Positions 21,599 to 64,000 of a DNA stretch of 64,000 nucleotides are shown here, piece by piece; the first letter of the stretch is position 1, and each line of letters begins with the position of its first letter. The notes beneath the pieces are model-generated. The model saw only the letters and a list, made by a program, of their open reading frames with translations, ran no database searches and had not been told where the DNA came from. This stretch comes from Paralvinella palmiformis (taxonomy: Eukaryota; Annelida; Polychaeta; Terebellida; Alvinellidae), in the NCBI GenBank assembly GCA_025642065.1, contig JAODUP010000656.1, positions 1 to 64,000 on the forward strand. Reading direction: 5' to 3'. The position numbers were made by a program, and so were the translations under genes.

Positions 21599-22500
21599 AA
21601 TATGACTAATGTTTCATTTTTCAAATATCAATTGTAATTAAGGATACACTCACTGGAAGTATGAAACTCCCGTTAGTTATTAGACTCCGATCTGTTCCTA
21701 TTCATCTTTCTGATCAAGAGATCATCATAATTCCAATTGTTGATGACAGACAAAGAATAAAGAGAATGGTTATGAAAAAAGAAGCCACTTATTAGAGCCA
21801 TAATATATACATGTAGATAGATATTTCTCTGAAGCTAGCGGATCTTGAGATGACGGATAAGTGTCTTACTGAAAAGCTGTATATAGGCTATTTACCAGCT
21901 ATATTTGGATTTTATTTATAGACCATTAAGGTATGTGATCTCCAGATCAAAAATTTGCATTTAATAGGAATGGCATAAACTTCATCCAATTGATATATAT
22001 GCCACTAAACTAAGTAACGTTCAGCACGATTTGCATGGCTGTCAAGAGTCAGGCCTGTTTTGTATAACTTTTGTAATATGAATAATTTGCTGAAATAATT
22101 CCAGTATTTTTCGTTAGAGAAAAGTTGCCATCGCCTGTTAAAAGTGGGCGCCATAGCTGTTTCTAACCAGAGACCGCAGTTGATAACCGATGCAACGCTT
22201 TTTGCCTGGATCGGTCTATTAGCAAGCAGATCTCGGATGACAGTTTTGAGTAATTAAGAAATTGAGTAGTGCTGATAGTTCTGTGCATATCATAAATCTA
22301 TTTTGACAGTCATGGAGATAATAATAGAGGTGGTGAGAAAATGTGTAATGAAGGGCATACTTACATTAAAAAGTGTTCAAACAAGTCAACAATCAGCTTG
22401 AAATGTTCCCAGCGTATAGGCCATATATACCATTATGGGTGAGAATTTTTTTTCATAAAACAATATATCATTTGAAATATGATTAAGGTGGTCCGTGTAA
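21400..22500. other. No gene recognised
   Basis: AT-rich sequence. It holds a compound (TA)n(TG)n microsatellite at 21536-21597 and nothing else that could be identified. Confidence 0.4.
21536..21597. repeat. (TA)n(TG)n microsatellite
   Basis: TA run directly joined to a TG run. Confidence 0.95.
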
Positions 22501-22509
22501 CAGACCATT

Positions 22510-22925
22510 CCCATGAGGCTGACGTGGCTACGGTACAAGAAGCCAAAGTGAATGAATCTCTGTTAACCGACCAACTCCAGGGCAGCTAATAAAATATTCA
22601 ACTGTAAATGCAGCTATTAGTGTCCGTGCAGCCATGGACAATCTAGAAGTCGTCAAGTGGACTATCCGTCGCCAGAGGGCCAAACACCGCCCCAAATTCC
22701 ACCTACAGCCACAAAGCTGGTGATCCCTAATACTTGGAAGACCACTGGTGCTGATAATACACAAAATCTCCACGTGTACGACAATGGCCCATATTCCAGA
22801 AGTTCGTATGCTTGTGTTTTGTGCAGACACTAGCCTACATCTCCTTGCTCGTTCCAGTACATGGGTGATGGATGGTTCATTTGACACTGATCCAAATATA
22901 TTATCCCAGCTCTGTAACTTGGTAA
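22510..22925 (+). pseudogene. MULE-like transposase fragment
   Basis: The plus strand encodes VVKWTIRRQRAKHRPK, and after a stop IPEVRMLVFCADTSLHLL and STWVMDGSFDTDPNILSQL. The series IRRQR..., RLLVFA...L.LL and W.MDGTF...P.LFSQL is typical of MULE-domain transposases found with FLYWCH fingers; the Asp of MDG(S/T)F is a catalytic-type residue. It ends at a donor-like GTAAGC (22922). It carries at least one stop, so it is taken as a relic. Confidence 0.6.
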
Positions 22926-23224
22926 GCCATCAGTCAGTGGTGTTTACCATTTAAATGATTAAAGTAATTAAATTTATAGCCATGTTAAAAATTTAATGAA
23001 AAATTAATAAGTTCTGTTTATAAACCGTTCTCTCCGCGTCATCATGTTTATCCTGCAAAATAAAGTACAGTGTGCTAGCAGATTGGAAGTTATTCAAGTT
23101 TTGAACAAGTTTAATACGCGTTTCAAACAGCGCAAGTGACGGATAGTAGCTCGTAAGTTCTTAGTTTAGTTGTCAACTGTTACTGTTTACCTATTTTCTA
23201 AAAGTAATTGAAGTAAAAGTAAAA

Positions 23225-23927
23225 GTGGAAGATAAAATGTATTGTAACACCAAAAATAATGAAAAAGATGCAAAGGAAATGTTACCAAATGTTGATTACA
23301 AGGCAGCTACAACTCGCAAACGTATCAGACAAAAGGTACCCAATGACGGAGATACACCAGAACTATATCTGAATGCCAGAGATAAATTCCATATCACCAC
23401 CTTTTACGCAATTGTTGACAAACTTGCAACTGAGATGAAAAGAAGAGGAGAGATATACAAAGAAATAGCAGAGAGATTTTCTTTTCTAAGTGATGTGCCA
23501 TATACTGTCATCATCTACTAACATTGAAAGGTATTCTCAGTACTGTCAAAAGCTGATTGATGCTTACCCAAAGGACTTCAACAGTAATTTCTCATCTGAG
23601 CTTCAGCAGTTTCATTTATATGTTTGCCATAAGTTCAGTGCAACAGAAAATGTAAAAACAAGATCCAGTCATGCCGAATTTATAAAATAATTTTAGAAGA
23701 CAATATTGAGTGTGCCTTTCCAAATGTTGGCATTGCCTTTCATATATTTTTAACATTAATTGTCATAAGTTGCTCAGCTGAGCGTTCATTGTCACGGTTA
23801 AAATATATCAAACATCCCCTCAGAACTACTGTGCAACAAGGCAGGCTAGATGCCTTATCTCTATGATGTATAGAAACAGGTGTGTTACGTAAGATTAGTT
23901 ATGAAGATATGATTAAAGTAGGAAAAC
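23225..23927 (+). pseudogene. hAT transposase relic (ZMYM1-like C-terminal half)
   Basis: Three plus-strand blocks in different frames: TTFYAIVDKLATEMKRRGE and YKEIAERFSFLSD (23390-23503); NFSSELQQFHLYV (about 23590-23630); and ECAFPNVGIAFHIFLTLIV with SCSAERSLSRLKYIKHPLR (23705-23865). The last is the hAT C-terminal dimerisation domain. It is interrupted by frameshifts and a TGA after DALSL. No DNA-binding zinc finger is seen upstream. Confidence 0.8.
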
Positions 23928-23929
23928 AT

Positions 23930-25410
23930 TATTCAATTATAAATAAAATGGAACTACACAAAAATAAATATTATTTTTCTTCTTACTATAAGTTTTGTTT
24001 AATTTCGAATTTTCGGTAAATTAAATTAAATTTTGTGGTTTATTATTGTTTATATTTTGAATTACACATATATGGGGGGACCAAAATATTTTAGTGCTTA
24101 TGGCCTATCAAAACGATAATTACGTCATGTTAACAATCAAGCTCTATTTCAAAAGCCAGTACTCTGATGTCCACCATTATTACTTAATATCCCGAAAAGC
24201 AAATGGAAAGAGAGAAACAGGAAATAAGTAATACAAAACAAAAGAAAGAAGATTGACTGTCAAAACGATAACAGGGAAACAGAAATCAAGGTTAGAAACG
24301 CATCCTGTTTTTCCCATATTTACTTTTATAGTGTAGGTACATCCGGATTTTCCAATATGGCCGATTTATTTGTTTCCCAAATTTACTTGGGATGTTGCCA
24401 TTTGCGTAATTAGAATCTCTGGATATAACCCCCGCCATATAGAACGCTCACGATGCCTTACTGACTGAATCTCATCCAATAAATGATGAGGCCACTACAA
24501 GCTGAAATAACTAAAGTTCTCAACTTGATTGGTTTCCACGAGCCACTCATCCATCTCATTAAGAAAGAAAAGAAGATTAATGGTGGTCCCATTGACCTAA
24601 ATATAAAACTAGACCGAGCAGTCAGTAGCGTTTGAATTGGCCGCCATGACCAAACAGCTCTGATTTCCGGCAAGGGGAAAGCAGCGTTGAATCGGCTGCG
24701 CTTCGAGTTTTGAACCCACGAATACGGACATTTATTGTGATGTGTGCATTATAATTTTGTGTGTGCAGACAATCTGTATTGTTCCTCTCCTATTATATGC
24801 CATGAAATATGTAAAAGTCGTTTTATTCAAGTCCGTAGATCTAGTTTAATTGGGATCAAACGCCAGAGGTAGACCGGGGGTTGTCGTGCAGGCTAAATAT
24901 AATAACAGTTAAGCTTAATTTCCTTTAACAGCTATTTTAAATGTGTTCCTTATACTTACCGATGAAAAAACATCCCGTTTGTATTATTTCCACACACACG
25001 GCTTATGCAACCATCGATACAACAATAATTCACCACGTTTATAAACCTGATTTTTCCAGTCTGCGTTCCTATTTCCTCGACCGGAAGTTGGGACCCTGTT
25101 TTACGTTTTCCAAATTGTACGTAAGTTTATTGCCCTTGTTCTGGATTTGTTCCTTGTATATACCTATGTTTTAACCTGTGCTAGATTCAGCACGGCTCTG
25201 GACTCTTTAATTGTTCATGGTCTTTGTGGGTGAACGATCGAAGATCGAACTCCAGCTGTAGCAATATGGTAGGAAGTTTTTTAGTCTAACCAGGAAAATA
25301 ACACCATAAGTTTATCCTGATGAATATGCCATATGTACAAATGTATACAAATTTATATAAAATCAATCTCTCTTGCGAAGGACTAGGTTACAGACAATTT
25401 GAGGGCGCAT
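23930..25410. other. No gene recognised
   Basis: Contains what may be the 3' end of the hAT relic (GGGGGGACCAAAATATTTTA near 24074) and otherwise non-repetitive sequence with only short frames. Confidence 0.35.
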
Positions 25411-25414
25411 CTCC

Positions 25415-25545
25415 ATGGCCTAACTAACAGCGCGGTTGGCGCAAATCCCTAATCCCGACTGAAGGCTGTTTCATCTTTCACTTTGTCTCATTGGCTTTGG
25501 AATGTTGATCGGTCCATCTAGTCTACCATGTAGACAAACGAATTA
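25415..25545 (+). mobile_element. tRNA-derived SINE, family 1, degraded
   Basis: ACTGAAGGCTGTTTCATCTTTCACTT and GATCGGTCCATCTAGTCTACCATGT (shown in parts) match the body of the family 1 SINEs. The head is eroded, and the tail runs into (ATT)n. Confidence 0.5.
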
Positions 25546-25756
25546 TTATTATTATTATTTCTACTCGTTTCATGGAATGTTCAAACTTATTATATTTATT
25601 ATGAAGTCTCCGGACCAGCTACCGAATTGGTAATTAAAGTATTTAGAATTTCACGTTGGTAAGGATATCATAAGCTAACAACTAAGCTAGTTGCCACTGG
25701 AGATTGAACCCACTTATGTAACTGTCATATAGATTAACGTTCAATATCGTTGTTAT

Positions 25757-25943
25757 GCGGCGCTTCCGTGGTCGAATTGGTAGCGCGTTGAATCACATAT
25801 TACAACAACCTTAGTTCGAATCTCGGCTCGGGCACAGCTCGAGGGTGTTTGATCTTTGACTTCGCTTCATTACCTTTGCAAGTCACTCGGTCCTTTTAAC
25901 CTAACACGTGCACAAAAGTGGCCGTAAACATCAATCATCATCA
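25757..25943 (+). mobile_element. tRNA-derived SINE, family 1, near full length
   Basis: Head CGGCGCTTCCGTGGTCGAAT with A box TGGTAGCGCG and B box GTTCGAATC. Then the body with CACAAAAGTGGCCGTAAACA and the tail (ATC)n. It is the best-preserved plus-strand copy. Confidence 0.88.
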
Positions 25944-25949
25944 CCCCAT

Positions 25950-27230
25950 AGACTTGTGTGAAGAAAACACTGTCGACTGCCCAACAAAAACTAAATCCCC
26001 AAGTGAATGTTCACCATTCTGGACAATTGTGTATTAACCATACGATTGATCTGGTCCTGTGTTGAACCAAAATCGTGATGCACATCTGCTGGTAAATTAC
26101 CTTTCCTATTCATGGTTTGCTAATCTAATGATTTTCAGTGTGATATTTAATTTTCAAAGATTACCATTTTTATATTAACGATATTTGTTTATGATGGCAT
26201 TAGATATTTATATCATTATCTAACAAAATTAAAACAATTCTATCCAAGCCATACGTTGGCTGTTAATAACACGTTGTTTATGGTTTTATAAATATAGGCA
26301 TAACGCCATTTGTGTAAAATTCATGTTGAGGATTATATTTATTTGTTTGTTTAAGCTACATTTAGTTGGCATTTAAGATGTTTATCTTCTGCAAATGCTG
26401 TTAATACACGTGTGTGTGTGTGTGCGCGCGCGCGTGTGTGTGCGTGTGTGTTTTAGTGCCAAAATTCGAGAGTGTAGCAACATGTTACAAGAACATGAAT
26501 CAAACAGCAACTCGGACCTTCTCGGTCATTAAAAACCCCCATAACTTATTTATTTTACATGATAATTTGTAATTGAGAACTCTGAAATAATTTGCCGTGT
26601 CTGAATAGCATCGACCTGTGCTGCCCCCTATAGGTGATCATTTCAGATCTTTACAAAAACGTAACTTCAAAGAATCTTTACGAAAAAATGGCAAGGTTTG
26701 TGGCTGTTTTTGCATGATTTTAGAACAACACTTAGAAAAGATATGAAGTTAATAATAACAATGTTTTGAATCTAACCCGAATTATACTACATTTCACGGT
26801 GTTGACAATGCGTAGTAAACAGCCGGAATTGACAAACAAACTAAATACCACTTAGAACCGCTTTAAAACATTACGTATACGATTTCACTGAACCACTATT
26901 TGGCAGCTTTAATGATTTGTACAGAAAATATATGTATACACATGTAATCGATATTTATGGAGAAGGATAACTGGGAGATCAATAGTAAAAATGTCAGAAA
27001 TGATCTAAATGATATGGAAAAAATGGATATAAATCAGTGTTCTGTATGCCGATTGTATATTGTATTGTAGTTACACAAAATAAAATATTATATGGTAGTA
27101 ACAAGAAGAAAAAAATTAGATCAAACTCACGACACGAGTACAGGTAGCTTGCCACAAATAACCTTCATGCATGCCTACAAAACATAGACCCGGATACTGC
27201 CTTTTCGCATAATCCAATATATATGCAACA
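25950..27230. other. No gene recognised
   Basis: Holds a TG/CG microsatellite at 26411-26451 and no coding frame with a recognisable family. Confidence 0.35.
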
Positions 27231-27232
27231 CG

Positions 27233-27233
<1 letters not shown>

Positions 27234-27320
<87 letters not shown>
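27234..27320. repeat. Long (CA)n microsatellite
   Basis: About 43 CA units without interruption. A shorter CA run follows at 27392-27412. Confidence 0.98.
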
Positions 27321-27322
<2 letters not shown>

Positions 27323-27824
27323 AGCTATGCCTTTTTACACACACACACGCACACACAGAGCCTTTTGTGTAAGGAAGCAAATTTGTGCGACCACACACAC
27401 ACACACACACACTTATATGCATGCATACAGCTAGTTCAAATAATTAAAAAATGTATATTACAGGTTAAAATTTGTAATATACACGTATAAAACATATCGT
27501 ACACAAAATGATTTAGCGTTCACGTCGCATAACAAGACAAAATGGTGAATACCGTGGAAGAAAGGAGTGGGAGGGGGGGGGGTTCAGAGGGCGGCATGAA
27601 GCCAGTAAAACCTAAATGTAATCGTAGTACAGGAGGAGTGTATATCAAAGTCGGATGCAAAGATGCAAAGAGGAGACCAGGTGACCAGACAAATCACAGT
27701 TCGTTTAGCCAATCAGCAAGTCGAACGGCATAATACCATATCATCACCATCATCATCATTATCATTATCATCATCTTTATCATCACAGGACATAATCACC
27801 GATGTTAATGTCGATATTGGCGCG

Positions 27825-27830
27825 TTTATT
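27825..27830 (-). other. Poly(A) signal of the nAChR gene
   Basis: AATAAA on the minus strand about 330 nt after the stop codon, giving a short 3' UTR. Confidence 0.5.
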
Positions 27831-28162
27831 GAGCCTGTGCGTCGGTAGGGGAATGACGGTGAACGAATACGGACGACGGGAGAAAGAAACAGATCCCGAT
27901 GGCACCCACGGATCGCCATTCATCACCTGCAGCCGGTCTGCTACGGTGGCGACCTCTGTAGCTCGCCGACCAGTAAAAAGTTGGGGGAGGCGGGTCCCGA
28001 AGATTCTGACGATTGATGACCGTATGCGTATATCCGTATTACAGACCGGCGGCAGTGCACCCCTCCCCCCTCGCGTATGACGCCTTCCGGATACGAGTCC
28101 CATGACGATGACCGTCTCGGCGCCGTACGCCACCTGGCGATCCGTCGTGCCACTATATAGCG

Positions 28163-61882
<33,720 letters not shown>

Positions 61883-61884
61883 CT

Positions 61885-62720
61885 GAAATAAAACAATAAG
61901 ATATATCTATCTTAGTAAACAAACACGTACTGTAGTATAGAATCACGCGTCATACATATATGTAACACCTATATACTCCTAATACGATCCTGTTAAATCG
62001 TTATAAACTTTTGTAGCCGTTTTGTATCTGGAGTTGGTGATGATATTGATATGTTATCGGGCTATTCAAAGGCGCTGTTGATATTCACCTGCAAACAAAT
62101 GACAAATGAAGGTTAGCGCGCCAAATGACGCACTGCACGGTTAGATATTTAATAATCTGGTTGATTGGTATATACCGATATTAGCCCCAGCTAGTGATAA
62201 TATGTGTAGAGGTATATGGATACTCATAGACGTAGGATTAGCCATAACGCCTGAAATTGACCTCTGTCAGAATTTAGAGAGATGAACAATAATTAAGGTC
62301 GCTTTCAATAGAACGGTAGATGGCTATTGATTAGCCGGCGGACTTCCGTGTTGACCGCAGAAACGGTTGCCATAGAGACAGTAATGACATCATGTTTGCC
62401 GGTGTAATTATCTCAATGGTCGAGAATCTTCTGGGGATTGGTCTGTTTGCTGACGAGGACAAAAAGGTGACTACCGGCAACAAAGTTAATTACTGGAAAT
62501 TAACTGCTGGCTTCATTGAAACGGGTGAGGAAAGGAAGCGATTTTAGTTTGAATTATTGTTAATTAACGTCGAACTAGGTGTGTCGAGAAATTGTAGGTT
62601 TTTTCGGTAATAATATATATCTGCGAATAATTACCTCTAGAGAGAATGGTAGTCGAAGAGATGATATTGCTGCTACTGCTAGCGCTGCTGTAACTACCAT
62701 TGTTAGTATTTTAACCGAGG
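61885..62720. other. Upstream flank or intron 1 of the nAChR gene
   Basis: A signal-peptide exon for the receptor was searched for on the minus strand and not found. Contains no other recognised gene. Confidence 0.4.
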
Positions 62721-62723
<3 letters not shown>

Positions 62724-62788
<65 letters not shown>

Positions 62789-62816
62789 TGCTAGTAATAA
62801 ACATAAAACAATTACA

Positions 62817-62847
<31 letters not shown>
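62724..62847. repeat. Two (ATT)n microsatellites
   Basis: 62724-62787 and 62819-62847, separated by TTGCTAGTAATAAACATAAA and more. This spacer resembles 55850-55893. Confidence 0.93.
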
Positions 62848-63124
62848 TCTCTCGATATGTCACTCATGGATGATTGAATCGGCAAATATCGACAAATTGA
62901 CGTATAATAGTTACAGACGTTCTCTATTTGAATGGACAACAATAAGTTGGACCATTGACTGCGGGCTAAAGTGGCTGAAAGAGATGATCAGAAGTTCTAG
63001 CCGCGGGTAGCGGGTCTTAAAGCAGAGAACACTTAAGTAAAGACCATCTTGGTCTATTGACTGAGCCACTGAACAGCTCGCATTTAAATGGCTTAAATTT
63101 ATAGGGTGCGCTTTATTTGATACA

Positions 63125-63173
<49 letters not shown>
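63125..63173. repeat. (ATT)n microsatellite
   Basis: Pure ATT run. Confidence 0.96.
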
Positions 63174-63299
63174 GGCATTAATATTGCTGTGTTTTTTTTA
63201 TTTTAACAGGTAAATGTTTTATATTATTACTGCTAATAAAATGTGTGTAAACTGCAAAATAAAGCATCGTCGTTGTAATACAACAACGCATACGCATAT

Positions 63300-63372
63300 T
63301 ACACAGACACAGACAGACAGACACACAGACACACACACACACACACACACAAACATACACACACACACACAG
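63300..63372. repeat. (CA)n/(CAGA)n microsatellite
   Basis: CAGA units grading into CA. Confidence 0.94.
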
Positions 63373-63599
63373 TTCTGCACTCGCTGTAGATGGTTTGTCA
63401 AAGAGGGGGGGGGGAGTTATTATATAACAGTGCATTGGCATAGTCCAGTCGATAAATAATAACGGCTTGGAGCTAAAGACTTCCATGCCTCATAATTTCT
63501 GTACTTATGAGTAAGTCCGATATTTCTTAATTGATAATAATAGGATTTACATATTGTATTCGCCTGCTTCTCCATTCATAGAGTATTATCCAATATAAG

Positions 63600-64000
63600 C
63601 CGTAGATTTCTTACAGACACGGAATAATTTATATAACTGGATCCTACCTTAATGCAAAGATTCTCATTGTTTTCTCACATGTTGTTTCGATAAAAAAACA
63701 ATGAATTCGGTTTTATCCTTATTCAATTTCAGCATGTTGCTGTTCATCTAAATAGAAGTTTCAATTGAATATGAAATATAATTCCATTTATCACATGGCT
63801 TTAAAGTTATTACCCTTGTGTATCATCGGCATAACAATATTTAATATTATGCCGTTTAATAATTTCATCAACTGGTTTGATATACATACAGTAATTCTTG
63901 GATAATCGATTACATCGAAAGCCGCAGATAAATCAAGCATAATTAAAGCAGTCATGGATCCTTCATCAAGAGCGTCAGTCCTCTCACTGTGCAATTTCCA
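63600..64000 (-). mobile_element. LINE reverse transcriptase fragment, continues past window end
   Basis: Minus strand: ALDEGSMTALIMLDLSAAFD (about 63970-63900) is the first catalytic Asp motif. YCYADDTQ at about 63830-63807 is the second. MNSNMLKLNKDKTEFIVF at 63750-63695 follows. The spacing between the first two is far too short, so an internal deletion has occurred. Stops and frameshifts are present. Confidence 0.8.

Noticed and set aside
25757..25830. A genuine tRNA gene
   Set aside because: A and B boxes are present, but the stems do not pair well and the unit continues into a repeated SINE body with several copies.
27116..27422. Val-Cys repeat frames
   Set aside because: Translation of a CA/TG microsatellite; the same holds for similar frames at 31668-31893 and 63178-63486.
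62000..62110. Candidate signal-peptide exon of the nAChR gene
   Set aside because: There is an acceptor-like TTTGCAG on the minus strand, but no ATG with a hydrophobic stretch followed by a phase 1 donor could be found.

Overview
This window looks like nuclear DNA of a metazoan, most likely a mollusc or another lophotrochozoan. The protein-coding genes are split by GT-AG introns, the sequence is AT-rich and full of microsatellites, and the mobile elements are CR1-like and RNase-H-bearing (I/Nimb-type) LINEs, tRNA-derived SINEs, and hAT, MULE and TA-flanked DNA transposons. The phylum is inferred from this mix; no single feature fixes it.

Left part (1-15.6 kb, + strand): a tandem duplication of a secreted DNase I-like gene. 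Copy 1 enters the window inside intron 1; its exons 2-7 run from 403 to 5330, and a 1-base insertion breaks the active-site GDFNAD box. Copy 2 is complete (seven exons, 7213-14828, 303 codons plus stop) and keeps every expected catalytic residue. The two copies carry different intronic insertions: a 1.14 kb TA-flanked transposon in copy 1, and a LINE fragment, a SINE and a 960 bp TA-flanked transposon in copy 2. For the 960 bp element, the empty target site is still present in copy 1.

Middle part (15.6-27.8 kb): no intact host gene recognised. It holds a decayed RNase-H LINE on the minus strand, a second fragment of the same LINE family, SINE copies, MULE-like and hAT transposase remains, and microsatellites.

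Right part (27.8-61.9 kb, - strand): one alpha-type nicotinic acetylcholine receptor subunit gene. Six exons are visible (61882-61737, 38378-38334, 37943-37834, 36378-35840, 32123-31930, 28600-28163) and their splice phases all agree. The signal-peptide exon is not seen. The 23.4 kb intron between the first two visible exons holds a CR1-like LINE, another LINE, several SINEs and many microsatellites. Intron sequence lower down holds a Tigger-like element, an RNase-H LINE fragment and a complex (ACT)n satellite. The window ends in another LINE reverse transcriptase fragment.

The most interesting observation is a family of 3' tails shared by the RNase-H LINE copies and a tRNA-derived SINE. Each tail folds into one or two small hairpins, and some differences between copies are compensatory. 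This is what a LINE/SINE pair recognised through RNA structure would look like.
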